Positions 45,491 to 57,095 are shown, counted from the stretch's first letter. The stretch: 64,000 bases of DNA from Mesodorylaimus sp. YZB2_4 (GCA_030248295.1 JASANH010000212.1:372001-436000); one strand, 5' to 3'. Notes: generated by a model from the sequence alone, not told the origin. Made by a program: numbers and translations.

Positions 45491-45669
45491 TTCACTGCAT
45501 GCGAACGCGCCAAGGACCATTCCAAGTTGCCGTCGGGACGTTTGATGTGCGTTTTACTTTTGCGTACTGTACGGGCACCTCGTACAAAATGTAATACTTA
45601 TTACTTATTCTTCCGCTCTCTCTCCTCTCTTGCGTGATCCTGTCCTATTTGCCTACGACAGTGCAAGCA

Positions 45670-48600
45670 ATGGCTGAGCAGTCGACGTATGAAATAATGT
45701 GCGATTTGTGCTATGATCTTGGCAGGGAAAACAATGGCATCATATCGATTTCTCAGGAAAACGCAAATCAGGAAGTCGATTCCCATTTGAGATCTCATGA
45801 TGCGGACCTGAAATCGATCAGCGGGAGCGCGCGATTAGAAGTAAAGAAAATTTGTGGGACGAAAGAAATCAATTCGAGCAATAATACTAAGCGATCCAGC
45901 GGCCATATCGCGGCGGCTGTCATCCCAGCAAATAGTAAAGAAGCAAGAGTCCATGGGCAGCCACCAGGAAGGGCGAGGTAAGTTGGGTTTTGTTAAAGTG
46001 TATGTTCAAAAAGTTGACAAGGTTGACATGATCTGCAAAAGGCGTAAGAACTTAAAGTGCTTTGTTCGCATGTTTTGTCATCGGTATTCGCATCTAAACA
46101 TTTTACCGCGCTTACAACTTGCAACCAAAGCCAGTTTTCCCTGAAGCTCAGACAATCATGCATTTCGTTTCTTCTGCGCCTAGCATGATGGTGTCTGCTT
46201 TGGTAGTTGGGTACATCGGCAGTTGGCTGCCGGTCTTCGCATTCCGTTAGGTTTTTCCTTTTACATGGACAGTTTGACTGACCACAGTTTTTACTTCTGG
46301 CGCTGAAGAATCAATGGCTGGGAACAGTTCAGAGGCCTCGACGCTATCACATTCCTAATATTGGGATTACAGTCGAACTCGTCTGACGGCAACCCGGATA
46401 GCAGCAACTTCTGTATAACAGCTACTGTTTGCCCCGCACTGATTTTTTCAGCCATGTTTTATACACAGTTGAGCCCTGCATAAGAGCAACCTTGATAACA
46501 GTAACCGTTTTTGCCGCCCCAATTAGCTTGCAAACTGCATAACGGCAACTTTGGTCAATATGAAATGGTTCATGTCTGCATTTGACGCTAAAGGAGCGAC
46601 TAGCGATGATCAGATCAGATTTAGGAAAACAATTTTTTGCCATGGGTCTCATTTTCTTTATATTTCCTTTTCTTAGCTTCAGTTATGGCCATTTGGTTAC
46701 CTCGGCTAAAATTACCTTCGTGGCACATAAGTTTTCAATGGAAAGTTTTACACAGGCTGATCCCCACGAATCGATTTTTGTTCTTAAGGAAAATAAAACC
46801 ATCCGAAAACTGTCCTTTGTGTGACGAGTCACCTGACGATTTCGAGCATTATTTCTTCTGTGTTTTCTCACGTGCATTGTGGGCTGAGTTGGAAGAGAAG
46901 TTACAGAACGTAGGAATCAATATTTTTTTGACCAAGTTGGATTGTCTCTTAGGCGCGCCAAATCAGAATATCCCTCTGAATTTATTGCTGCTGTGGACTA
47001 AATTCTTTATTTATAAGTGTCGCATGAAATGTGTCATTCCGTCGAGTCATTCACTTTTTGCCTTCATACGCTCTGCATTTTTTTGTTCAAAGCCTTGCAA
47101 CGTAATCATCCAAATTTTGGGTGTATTAAGATACTTTTTGACGTGATGAACACACGGTATAAGGCCTGACGTCGAACTCGAGGATCTGACATGAACCAAT
47201 CTGAGCTCCAACCAATCTGATCAACATCCTGGGTGCATGTGATCATGGGAAGCAGTGAAGTGCACTGTCTATTGCAGTCAACGCTTCGGCTGTAGCCCAC
47301 GATATATCCTCTCCAAGATGATAACCAGTAAGCTCGGAAAGGGAATTGGACTGTGAATCGGGTTTGGCAGACGGTTTCTCTTTTTCATTGATGTTCCACA
47401 ATACTTCTTTTGTGATTTGTTCGGGCCGCATCCCTTGTGCCTTCTTTGCTTTAACCTACAATTGCCGCCAACTTGTTAGGTTTTTTTTAAAATAAAACTC
47501 TAAATATATAAACAAAACTTATGGCCATTTGGAAAAAGCAGGAACGAAAAAAAAATTCGACAAAGTATACGCGGAAAAAGATACCAGACCTCTTTAAGGA
47601 ATCAATAGCATCTGCGTGCAGTGCTAGTATATTGCCCCTTGATATAAATACTGGGTGGAAAGCCTGTTCTTGTGTTGCACACATAAAGTAGAAAGCTTTT
47701 TTGGCAAACATCGGATAGCAGCAATCTCGATTAACAGCAACTCTTTTGGCGGTCCCTAGCGGTTGCTGTTACCAAGTTCGACTGTATAAATAGCGTGGTA
47801 GATGCGGTATGAAAACTAGCGATAGGTCGGGGTCACCTTTTATGGGGATCGGGATCGGGAGTTTTTGCTTTCTGTTTTGTTGCCTACGAACTTTTTTCCT
47901 CACTAAAGCACACTTTAGTAATCCAGGTTTTCAAAAAGCTTTTTCTTAGGTCAATTTTCAAGCATTACATATAAGCTGAAGTGGTTCAGTAAATTTGCAC
48001 TTTCGATACACGTTGTTCTTCTGAATTCCACACTATTTCCAGCCAGAAATATCAAGGATTGTTTCATTTTTTTGTCTGCGCACAGCAAAAACTCGAGAAG
48101 AGCCAGTCTACCTGATCCAGACTTGGAAAGCCTGATTAGGAACGCTGTCCCACCAGGTTCAGTGCCCAGGTGCTATGAGTGGAGAGACGGAAACCATCGC
48201 AGCCCATCCCTCGTTGTCTTAGGAAGCCTGAATCTGGTCCACGGTGCCCTCATGCCCCAAGTGCAAGTGGAGATGAAGGGAGGAAAGTTGCCGAGTAACC
48301 TTTCCTGACGCGGCCTCGACTGCTGGCCGTCATTGAGCAAACCGTGTCCAAAAAATTTCTAAAAAAAAACCAAAAACTAAAAAAATATAGCGAGTGGTCT
48401 TCAGGAAACTCGTATCACAAAAGATATTTAGCATTTTATGTCCTCCATCTTCTACTTTTTAGATCCCCATCACCATCGTCCTTTTCTGACCCCACCGAAA
48501 AGCATTGCTACGAATTATTGAAAACTCGTCGTACTGGTCGCAATGTTCGATGTGCCCTATGTGGGGGCTATCTGACTGTCGCCCAACGGAGCAATCAAGT

Positions 48601-48841
48601 CGAGGTCAGAAACGCTCTGCTGCACGCCTATAAGCACTTAGGCTCTTTATTATTTATGTGTAACTTTCGTGGCTGCCAATTTCAAGCCAGCTCGGAAACT
48701 GTCATTAGGAATCATCTGCAGATGGAACACGCCTTGCCGCCTTTTAAAAATTACAGAGTATCGTCTGTGAAAGATGCACAAGAAGTGATGGCCACGATCA
48801 CGCAGTGTTATGGTACGCCCTCCGACAAAGTGAATAAATAA
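45670..48841 (+). CDS. Two-exon C2H2-like zinc-finger protein, 228 aa
   Basis: Exons 45670-45977 and 48463-48841 join in phase 2 across GTAAGT...TTTTTAG. The start MAEQSTYEIMCDLC gives a first finger-like unit (MCDLC...HLRSH). After a linker with many Ser/Lys comes a second Cys pair (VRCALCGGYL...HAYKH) and a third, the most regular (FMCNFRGCQF...VIRNHLQMEH). The long spacings in units one and two are unusual for DNA-binding C2H2 fingers; nematode-type orphan finger proteins have similar layouts. It probably binds nucleic acid, by inference. The 2.5-kb intron carries a Tigger-like transposon and SINE-B. The stop overlaps an AATAAATAA. The exon pairing was made by me from phase and motif logic. 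Confidence 0.65.
46700..47146 (+). mobile_element. LINE C-terminal zinc-binding (zf-RVT) fragment
   Basis: Reads SFQWKVLHRLIPTNRFLF, then CPLCDESPDDFEHYFFCVFS (C-x2-C-x7-H-x4-C), the layout of the domain at the end of many non-LTR retrotransposon proteins, followed by ALWAELEEKL. It is nested within the Tigger-like element. The 5' part is missing. Confidence 0.7.
47243..47455 (-). pseudogene. Possible terminal exon of the Tigger transposase
   Basis: After a TTGTAG acceptor the minus strand is open for 70 residues (VKAKKAQGMRPEQITKEVL...) to a stop. Its position inside the transposon suggests a transposase C-terminus. No DDE motif is visible, so this is inference. Confidence 0.3.
48160..48395 (+). 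mobile_element. SINE family B, 5'-truncated
   Basis: From GGTGCTATGAGTGGAGAGAC to an A-rich tail (48350-48385), matching the 3' two-thirds of 1267-1686. Confidence 0.65.
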
Positions 48842-49739
48842 TACGGGTACGCCTGGTGCAGATCTTGTTCACGCTGTGTTCAGTACAATCATGTAACAAA
48901 GTACCTATTTGTGTAAGTGAATGTGCCCTTGTTTGAGAGAACTTGTTTCACTCTGTTGTGTCTGTCCCATTCTGATGGTGTTGCTGTGTCTGAATGCGGG
49001 TCGGGCGTACTAATCGTAAGTATGGGTTGGCTCAAGACATGCTGCTAGATACTTACTTTCTCAACCAGCTTTATTGGTGCAGCTCCTGAACATCGTAAGC
49101 GCGGTAGCGCTTACCTTGGGAGTAGAGACTACCGCCATAGGCGAGGGGGGGGCGTATGTTTTGCGTGCGAGCCCTGTGGAAAACATAGTGGAGGGACTGG
49201 TGCAACTCGGTGCAAATGACGGCAGTATAACACGCGGGTATATATGCGTACGTGTTGAAGGAAAGGCGGCGGATGGCAGCGAGGAAATTTTATGACTAGT
49301 GTTTTCTCGAAATTTTAAGTGATGACATAATTATTTAAGACATGAAGTTTGTTGGGAATTTTTCGCTATACAAAATGAGGATAACCTTTGAAAAATTGGG
49401 CTTAGGAGAGAATTTTGTCGGTGGTCTTGGGGAAAATAGCGACAAAATGTGGTGCGATGTGATTTCAAGCTTCACGATAAATCGAACCACTTTTTCCAGC
49501 ATCTATAGTCGTCGCAATTTTTTTACATTTTTCGGTTTTTACATTCTTATTTCTAAAGGCTCACTGTTCCCTTTCAATTCTTCTCTAAAACCTCCTTTGA
49601 ATCCATCATATCAAGCTAGTGAGAACCCTCTGCTCACAAACCTGCTGTGAACCTGTTTGTGAAATGTCTGACTTCCCACGTCCACATAATGACTGAAACA
49701 GTGCAACCTTTCTTTTTTCCCAACAGGAATTTGTGTGAT
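48842..49739. other. No supported gene
   Basis: An open frame at 49074-49295 starts with a non-ATG codon and has no recognisable motif. No repeats identified. Confidence 0.35.
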
Positions 49740-50276
49740 AGATGTAATCGCCGCGCATGCGATTTGAATATTGGCCCTGCTAGTGCCGAGAAAAGCCAAA
49801 CTGGAGCTGAACAATGGGGTCACAATGCTCAGAGCTGCGAGCCCGCATTAAACTGCTGCATTATGAGCATAATACCATGTCGGGGTCACAAGGGCTAAAT
49901 TGCGTTCCATACTTAGGACGAGAATGGCATTTAGTCCATAAATATTTGAAAAATTCATGGAAAATAACCAACCCATGCATTCTACTTGATTTATTATTTC
50001 GTCTTCCCGCATTACTGGCAAACGAACACGCTGACACGAAACGATGCCAAAGGCGGCCGCCTTCAGAACGTCGCTAAGCGCAACGTTAATGACGCGGAAC
50101 TGACGTTTCTCCCTTAATGGCTTCCACAAACTTTGTACTAAAAGTTGAAGACACGAGCAAATGAAATCAGCTGCAAATAGTGCGACAAAAACACTGGCTC
50201 CAAGTAATTGCGATGAAATGGCCCGAGTAGATAAATCTATCAAATTAGAGTCATTAATACTGCTCTCTGAAACCAA
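49740..50276 (-). pseudogene. Fragment of a further seven-transmembrane receptor (E), nonsense in helix 4
   Basis: On the minus strand, helix 1 (LLGASVFVALFAADFICSC), helix 2 (RVINVALSDVLKAAAFGIV), helix 3 with a Cys at its outer end and ERN at the DRY position (SMERNLALVTPTWYY), then TAA (49850-49848). The same frame continues with helix 4 (ALSIVTPLFSSSLAFLG) and a loop Cys. Helices 5-7 are not found. There is no ATG at the 5' end; a TTTCAG acceptor precedes the open frame, so a first exon could lie upstream. It looks like a decaying class A receptor unrelated to A-D. Confidence 0.6.
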
Positions 50277-50314
50277 CTAGGGCAGCTCTATTCAATGTGT
50301 AGCAGCCAGATGTT

Positions 50315-50480
50315 CTGTCTGTTCCTGTTTCTGTTTCGCCGCATCGCCAAAAGCTGACAGAGCAGTCGAGGGCGAATGGCACATTGCACAAGAATTGATT
50401 TACCAGGCCCCGGATCGAACAGTCCCCCGTAACCGTACCTGGCGTGAGAGACAGACGCCTATCCCACCCAGGCTGTGGGC
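50315..50480 (-). mobile_element. tRNA-derived SINE, family A
   Basis: In minus orientation: TGGGATAGGCGTCTGTCTC, then a CTGTTCGATCCGG B box, then the GAGTCGAGGGCGA-like block. Confidence 0.65.
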
Positions 50481-50784
50481 CCGGGGCCTGTGTCAGCGCA
50501 ACAGGCTATTTGTCGCGCAAAAAGCCAAAGGGACTTCCATCTGCTGGACAAATCGCAACCATTTTTTGATCACGGGGCATAATTATGTGATTTTTCCTCG
50601 GGCGATGCAGCAAGGGCAACCCAATTTGATGGGAGAAAGTCAATCAATAGGAAGTAAGGTTTGCTAGTACGCTCGCTGCTCCCCGACTACCTAGTGTCAC
50701 AGCGTCACACGTCAGTAATTGTATAGATTCAAGTGTGGAACACTGACAACTCTCACTACTGGCTCCATTAGCACAAATTCGATC

Positions 50785-50994
50785 ATGCTTTCTAATGAGC
50801 GGGTATTACTGCCCGTCCTACTCGCGTGTCCCATATCCGTTTTCGTCTTTGGACAAGAGCAGCGTTTTTCATTATCTGCCCAAAAATTACTGTTTGGCCT
50901 AAAGAAGGACAAGAACATTTTAAATAATCAGACTTGTTCGAGGACAAGAAATGGCAATCAGGGAATCTGGGTCATACATACCCATCAGGGATAG
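50785..50994 (+). CDS. Possible small secreted peptide, 69 aa
   Basis: ATG-started ORF with a signal-like N-terminus (MLSNERVLLPVLLACPISVF), a predicted cut near VFGQ, then a short basic tail with one Cys. No family recognised and no amidation-type GKR site. Could be chance. Confidence 0.22.
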   Translation: MLSNERVLLPVLLACPISVFVFGQEQRFSLSAQKLLFGLKKDKNILNNQTCSRTRNGNQGIWVIHTHQG

Positions 50995-51394
50995 TCATAC
51001 TCATAGTTCTTTTTTAAATAAGAACTGTGTTTCGTGTAAGCACAGTTAGCAGACTAGACTGACTGAATCCATTTGCGATGTTCGATAGAGCGTGATGGAT
51101 GTTGGGCGCAACCGCTCCACCTAATGACATGATAACATCTATAGTTGACGGGCTTTACTTGCCACTAACGATATTACGCACAATAAGCAAGGGAGGGTTT
51201 GCAAAATGGGCTGCATGAATCATAACTATTCAGCAAACTTGCGCATTTTGAGCAGATAAAGATGAGACCACCTCAATGCGGCCGCTGTGGTCGTACATGC
51301 ATGAGCTAAAAAACGACATTGGCTATACTAATGATACATAAGTCAATGTAACAACAACAAAAACAGAATAATAAGCTCCGTTTTTTGTTGTTTT

Positions 51395-52002
51395 TGTTTC
51401 GAGTGACCCAAGAAACAGTTACGACAAATCACCAAACCTGGGTTAGCCAACCACACTCGGAGAAGAGGAGCTAGAAAATTTAAGAAGAATGATAACCACC
51501 CAGTTAATGGGTACACGATTTCCGACAGGATGGGATGACCAAAGGGCTCTCATGAGGTTTCGGAGATTTGAAGAGACGTCATTTAGCATCAGAGGACAAA
51601 CCCACAATGTGGCTGGAGCGATGGACGAAGCTAATCTCGTCTCATCGCCTTTCCCTATTGCATATGTCAAATCTGACCGCGTCGAAGCAAAATCACAAAC
51701 ACAATTGCTGCTTCTTTTGCGCAGCCACACATGGGCCATTTGCTATGTGAGTAAGGGCGCTCACAGTCAGCTTGGTTTACCTTTCCAGCCACATCCCAGG
51801 TGGTGCTCTGGTGCTAAACGATGTCCAAATTTTTGGAGCCTCATGAGATCCCTTCGATCATCCCATTCTGTCCGAAATCGTGCCCTCATCAACTGGGTGG
51901 TTATCATTCGTTTCAGATTTTACAGCTCTTCTTCTCTTAGTGTGCTGGGTTGGTGCACGTTTTGCTGATTTGTCGTAACTGTTTCTTGGGTCACTCGAAA
52001 CA
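51395..52002. mobile_element. Long inverted-repeat element, arms about 230 bp
   Basis: Left arm 51395-51630, right arm 51770-52002. Outermost bases TGTTTCGAGTGACCCAAGAA and the exact complement, with mismatches growing inward. The internal part (about 140 bp) is non-coding. Likely a fold-back DNA transposon; target duplication not clear. Confidence 0.75.
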
Positions 52003-53359
52003 TCTTATTGATTCTGACTCGTCTGCTAGCCTGAACAATTTTGAGAAAAAACAAGTACCACAATAAATTAATGCTGGGCTAAGACTTCCAAACCTCTTTC
52101 TCCGTCACATACTGTACGACAACGTCACTTGCAAGTCAGACATGGCGTCTTCAAGAGATGTCGAAACGAGTCTATCCAATGAAATCATTGGCGGCATGGT
52201 CCTCACGATGCCCAGGAAAATGTTGCTCAGCGACAAAAGAAGTGACGGCCAGCAATAACAAGAGTTTATATACGTTTTGGCTTGCTTGCGGAAGCTGCTC
52301 GAATGACTTCCAAGCGACGTCGACGCAGGCTCATTGAGTGCTCTGTGCACTCAGAAAAGCCCGGGGCCAGTTACGCAGCTGTTTAAAGGGTCAGCAAAAA
52401 CTTGGCAATAGCATAAAACTCCGAGAAGTGTCTGAATTCCAGCAGTGTCCACAGATTGACCGAGAGTTGAAAATGATGATTCGTTCCAGGGATTTTAGTT
52501 GTGCTGAGGGTAGGTGCAGATAGGATGCAATTACAATCGAGGCAAAGGTAACTGTGCACGCGAAGATCGGCTTGTTGAAGCTTTTGTGCGCATTTGGGAA
52601 GTTGAACCTGCCGATCTCTCGATAGCTATGCACAAAATGAGCAGTTCTGCTGCGAACGGTATCGTCGGCCTCGCAAAGTCGCCATGCAGTACCTCCCAAA
52701 CAGCGAACACGTTTATCAAATATCAGCGCAAGGACGTTGATGATAAAAAGGTAAAGTCGTGTAGGCTTGAATTTTTTTCACCAAAAAACGATGCGGGCCA
52801 GAAATGAACTCGTAAAATTTAATATAGAGCCAGCGAGAGAAATATAGGAGGACACAAGATTGTAATGGCGATCGAGACGTGAGTGGACATAGCTTGAAGG
52901 CAAGGTGACTCTGGCCAGGTTGGATTCTGTGCTCACAAAACGAGTTTTATTGAAGGAGCTGATTGTAGCAGAATCAGCGTAATAACTATGAGGGATAGAT
53001 TTCAAGGGCAGTTTTGATCGCTTCTTCCCTTTCTTCAGCCAAATTCTCCCAGAAAATGAGGTAGCCCGAGGATTCGAGGCGTCTGAAGCTTTGCGACTAA
53101 GGATGAGCAGGTCGGCGGGTATCATAGACCCCATTTCTGTTGATTGAATATCTGTCAGAAAGAGAAAGGACATGTTTTGCGAAAAAACTAGTACAGTAGC
53201 CAGGTAACAAAAAGGTTGGTTGGCTTTCACATTGAGTGGACGATAGGACAAGCTATATTAGCCTAAGTGTGGCACAAGATTTGTCATTATTATTTTTCAA
53301 GAGTCATCATTATGCTGTATTCACAGAATCTGCTTTTTGGACCTTGATCACCAGTAAAT
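52003..53359. other. No confident gene; weak ORFs on both strands
   Basis: A plus ORF at about 52514-52755 (LVEAFVRIWEVEPADLSIAM) ends at a possible AAG/GTAAAG donor, and a minus ORF covers 52778-53251. Neither has a recognisable domain or partner exon. Confidence 0.3.
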
Positions 53360-53500
53360 TTATTCATGTTCATGTTGCCTCATCAATAACAGGTATGAGC
53401 ACTCAAGGATGATGACGCATTGTGCCTAAAATTATTTCCTGGCACCTAGCGTAAGAGGCAGGCTCCTAACCCACTAACCAAGCCAGAAGCCACCATCATC
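53360..53500 (-). mobile_element. tRNA-derived SINE, family A, partial
   Basis: Minus orientation: GGTTAGTGGGTTAGGAGCC, TGCCTCTTACGCTAGG, with a CATGAACATGAA end. Confidence 0.5.
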
Positions 53501-53639
53501 ATATCATGACCATCGAATCCTCGATTACTTTTGACTGTGGTGATGAGAAATTGATGCAGATGATTAGACTGTTGATTGTACGTATCCGTAGTTGGGTGGT
53601 GGAGTGGATTCTTTCTTTGGGGTGGGGGGCACGTGTTTT

Positions 53640-53995
53640 GCTTGCAGCCGCCCAGGAGTTAGACCTTATAAGCAGCCGTGAAAGAACCAGCATACACAGC
53701 AGCGTCCCTGTGCGCGTCTCCACTAGAGCACTTCCACACGAGACCAAACACTGGCTTCCTCAGACGATGGCGGGCGGGCTGAACCCAGTACCCTGTTGGT
53801 GTTTGACAACCAAGTCTGACTTCCGTCTCTCCACTTTAAACACCTCGAAATCAGTCACTTACAGCCCGCTGCGAGGGTGCGTGGTTCGTAAACAAACCTC
53901 CGTCACGGGGGGTCGAACCCTGGACGAGAGCAACCACTCGCCACCAAGCAATACGGGTAGACAACTGCAGAGCCGCTGCGCCCCCTTAGCCTGGG
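53640..53995 (-). mobile_element. SINE family B
   Basis: Minus orientation: CGTATTGCTTGGTGGCGAGT, AGGGTTCGACCCCCCGTGAC (B box), GGTTTGTTTACGAACCAC, then the family body. Nearly full length. Confidence 0.7.
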
Positions 53996-54319
53996 GTGTA
54001 GTTACCCCTCGTGGGTGATCTGCACAACATTGAAGAATAGTTATGCTTTACCCGTCCCTTTTTCTAAGCCCTCCCTTTGCTTCTTGTGCGTAATCGTTAG
54101 TGCCAAGCAAAACCGTGAGATGGAGAGGTTGCGGCTAGCATCCATCACTCTCTATCGAACATCGGGCACTCTTTCCGATAATGGATGCAGGTTGCCGTCA
54201 GGTAAAAAGCCCTTTGTAGAATCTGTTTCTGCAAATTGAAATACCAGAAAAAGCATGGCTTGCATGGCCATGACCTTTTTACAAAGCCATGCTTCGTTTC
54301 AAACAATAAATAAAAAAAG

Positions 54320-54325
54320 TTTATT
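54320..54325 (-). terminator. Polyadenylation signal for the cysteine-repeat gene
   Basis: AATAAA on the minus strand, 74 bp after the stop codon at 54399. Confidence 0.5.
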
Positions 54326-54398
54326 CACTCGGGATTAGAAACAAGGTAGCGTGCACAAACGACCCAGCAAAAACAACGTAGACAGTCCACACATCTGT

Positions 54399-56822
54399 TT
54401 ATGAATATCGCCTGACCACGCTCGACCAAAGCATGCATGCAAGAGTGATAAGCATGAGTGATGATTTCGCAGCACTCGCCCTGGCCGCCCATCGTTCTAC
54501 CACATAGGCAGGCACACGACACTTGCTCGCCAGGCACCTGCCCACCGAGCACTGTCCGTCCGACCAGCACGTTGACTTGTAATGAATACTGTTGGGCGGT
54601 ATGATCGGCCTTCGTACAACATCTCTCGGCCGTTTGCAGAATGCGTCCACGCACATGGAACCAGGGGCGCACATGTCTGTGGTCTTACACCGCCCTCCGG
54701 GTGCCACACGACCAGGAGTCTCGCCACCTACGATACAACGTTTATAATAGCAATAGCCGCTTGAGCAATCAGAATCGATCATGCACGACGCACCCCCGGC
54801 CACAGTGCGAACCATTGGGCCATCGCTGCTGCACACCGAACCTGTTGAGCACATGTCCGAATAGCAGTCACCGTCGCTGAGACAAATTCCACCACCGGCG
54901 ACGCGATTGGCATAAATTTCTCGAGAGTTATGCTGTCGATTGGTTGGATCGTCGGCGTAGGAGTCGGAACTGCACTTCCCTGAAAAAAAATGTTGGTGCT
55001 CGATTAATAAAGACATTCTCACAACTAGTAATTTAGAATTCTGTGGTCTTTTTTTGAGTGTACCGAACAGACAAAGCAGACGTCACTGACAGTTGGGGAA
55101 TAACTCTGGACTACCCTACACTGTGTGCATGCTCTTGTAAAGCACGAGTAAGAGGGCTAAGTTCAAATACTCTGATATGTGGTACCAGACCCATTGCAAT
55201 GATGTTTTAATCTATTCCAGTGTTCCCTGAATGCTACAGCAGGTATTTACCAGTTTGGATAATTCAGTCTCAGATCCTCTGCTGGACCCACCTGAGTGCG
55301 TCTAGATGTAATGTATAATTCAGGCTGTCCAGCTAGGGAAGCACCAGCATTACCTTGCACGCATAAAAATGAGAAACAATGGTGATGTTCACGACAATAG
55401 GATCCAGCAGCCACCCATCCAGTCACAGTCATGGGGGCATAGGAGACGGAGCAGACCTCCGCGTGGCACTGCCCAGACGCGCATTGTCTGTCGTGGACGC
55501 ACCGCCCACCATCGGCGATCAACGAGGCATTGACTGGCGATGCTGCTCCGCACCGATTAAACACACACGGCACTGAAGCCACACAATCTTCCGCAGTCGT
55601 ACATTCACCGCCTGGGTGTGATTTCGGCGGACGATCGCTATCATCGTCCTCTTCCTCGTCATCATACAAATCATCATCGACATAATCCACTTTTGAAGGA
55701 ATTATACTCTCGTCTGGTTTCGGTTTAGGGATAATTGTGCAAATGTCATCTTCGCATTGACTTTTATACGGACAGTGGTAATCCTCCCGACACCGGCCAC
55801 CATTGGCCACTTTACCTTTGGCACGAAAATGGTAACTTTCGGGAGAACATCGATCGCCGTAGCAAACGTGGGATGAGCACTGATTGTTGTGAGAACAGGC
55901 GCCCCCGCTCGGAATCACGTTGCGACGTCTAAAGCATAAAAAGGTGAAAGATTTATGTGAGCTTGGGGATTCGAACGGCCTTCTCTGGGATTGCTAGTGC
56001 TGCGTGCTGATGTTCGTAATGTTGACTGTTGCCAGCACAGTAATTTAGTCGACTCTTAACGGTAAACCCAGAGGCGCGGATCCGAATCCCGCTGATGTTA
56101 TAGTTTTGCGTCTCTTGCATTAAACATTCCTAGTTTTTGTGATAAACTAACATCAGTAGGGGCCAAAAGGAGTGCTGGGGGGTAGCATGATAAACTCTGA
56201 GAGAACTCTGTTCTGGCACATGCGCCATCACATACTGTAAGCCATACCTAGTCTGTGTCTTATGTTTCCTGTGGTTCATGTCACATAGCAAACTGTCCAC
56301 TGTGCACTCATTTTTCACTACAGTACCTACTTTCTCGAGTGTGGAAACAGGCAGGTTAGGGCATCTCTGACCCGTCTTACCTTCCATCCGGTCCGCACCT
56401 CGACGAATGGCAATAGCCAGAGTAGCACTGTTCGTGCACTTGACATTCTGCACCAGCCGCCAGCAAGCCAAGTTCGCTGTCAGCACTGTCAAAACTCTCG
56501 GCTCTACATCGGCCAGCTCGACAGTAGCCCGAAAAGCACTGCGAACTCGACGAACATATGCCGCCAGCCGCCACCTTGCCTAGCGAGCGACTGTCCGAAG
56601 AGCAAGTAAGATTGTAACAATAATTAGAGAAACATTGCGAATTGGAAGTGCACGCACTGCCGCCCGCCATTGTGCCATTGACTGGACCATCGGGTGCGCA
56701 GAAACTAGTCGTTCGAAATTCAGTGTAGCATGTGTTCGAAAAGCATTGAGAATTGGTTGTACACGAGGTGCCGCCTGGTAGTGTCCCGTCCTCGTACAAC
56801 GCATCGGATGGATGTGAGGCTG
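54399..56822 (-). CDS. Secreted cysteine-repeat protein with GGxC modules (5' end not found)
   Basis: Three minus-strand exons join in frame: 56822-56381, 55928-55354 and 54979-54399 (phases 2 and 1, GT-AG). About ten modules of the form GG-x-C-x5-6-C-x3-C-x3-6-C are visible, for example GGTSCTTNSQCFSNTCY, GGICSSSSQCFSGYC, GGACSHNNQCSSHVCYGDRC and GGRCVHDRQCASGQC. They resemble EB or Dickkopf-type disulfide modules of invertebrate extracellular proteins. An acidic linker (YVDDDLYDDEEEDDD) interrupts them in exon 2. The last 20-odd residues are hydrophobic (SSLMLITLACMLWSS), which could be a lipid-anchor signal or a short membrane tail. The first exon enters in phase 1, so a signal-peptide exon must lie further upstream; I could not find it. 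Function unknown. Confidence 0.7.
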
Positions 56823-56924
56823 CTGAAAATCATCGATCACTTGTAACTCGCGTGTGTAAAGCAGTCCACTTTTCTTGTTTACTTTACACCTTTTCCTGCC
56901 CTGGCTGACGAGTGAGTCTACTGT

Positions 56925-57095
56925 AGTTCAGGTTCGGGTCGAGTCGAGCGAGCTGTATGACTGTTTACATAGATTTTGCTTCTCCTTTTCTTTGTTCCTG
57001 CTGGACCTGAGGTGGGGGGGGGGGGGGGTTTCGAGAGGAAGGGTTCAATGTCCTGGCCGGCCCAACAGGGGGTTATCCCCCTTGCCCATACTTGG
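56925..57095 (+). repeat. Dispersed repeat, second copy at 60520-60750
   Basis: Shared order: GGGTCGAGTCGAG, GAGTTGTATGA/GAGCTGTATGA, TTTACAT, TTTTGCTT, CCTGCTGGACCTGAGGTGG, a G/C run, CCTTGCCCATACTTGGA. Confidence 0.65.

Larger units (their letters stand above)
42402..45669. other. Repeat-rich intergenic region
   Basis: Contains AATAAA at 42739-42744, SINE family A at 43195-43340 (+) and 45340-45490 (-), SINE family B at 44923-45090 (-), and a direct repeat of about 60 bp at 44402-44463 and 45497-45555 (AACGCGCCAAGGACCATTCC). No supported gene. Confidence 0.55.
46370..47784. mobile_element. Tigger/pogo-like DNA transposon inside the zinc-finger gene intron
   Basis: Inverted ends CAGTCGAACT (46370) and AGTTCGACTG (47784) sit between TA dinucleotides (46368-46369, 47785-47786), the mariner/pogo target. 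Subterminal stretches repeat GATAACAGCAAC-like units at both ends. It carries a LINE fragment and a short exon-like ORF. Confidence 0.7.

Noticed and set aside
49074..49295. 73-residue ORF with a protein-like look
   Set aside because: No ATG, no splice partner, no known motif.
56035..56100. tRNA-Lys-like sequence (CTCTTAA loop, GGATCCGAATCCC)
   Set aside because: The anticodon and acceptor stems do not pair; it lies in an intron and is at best a tRNA relic.
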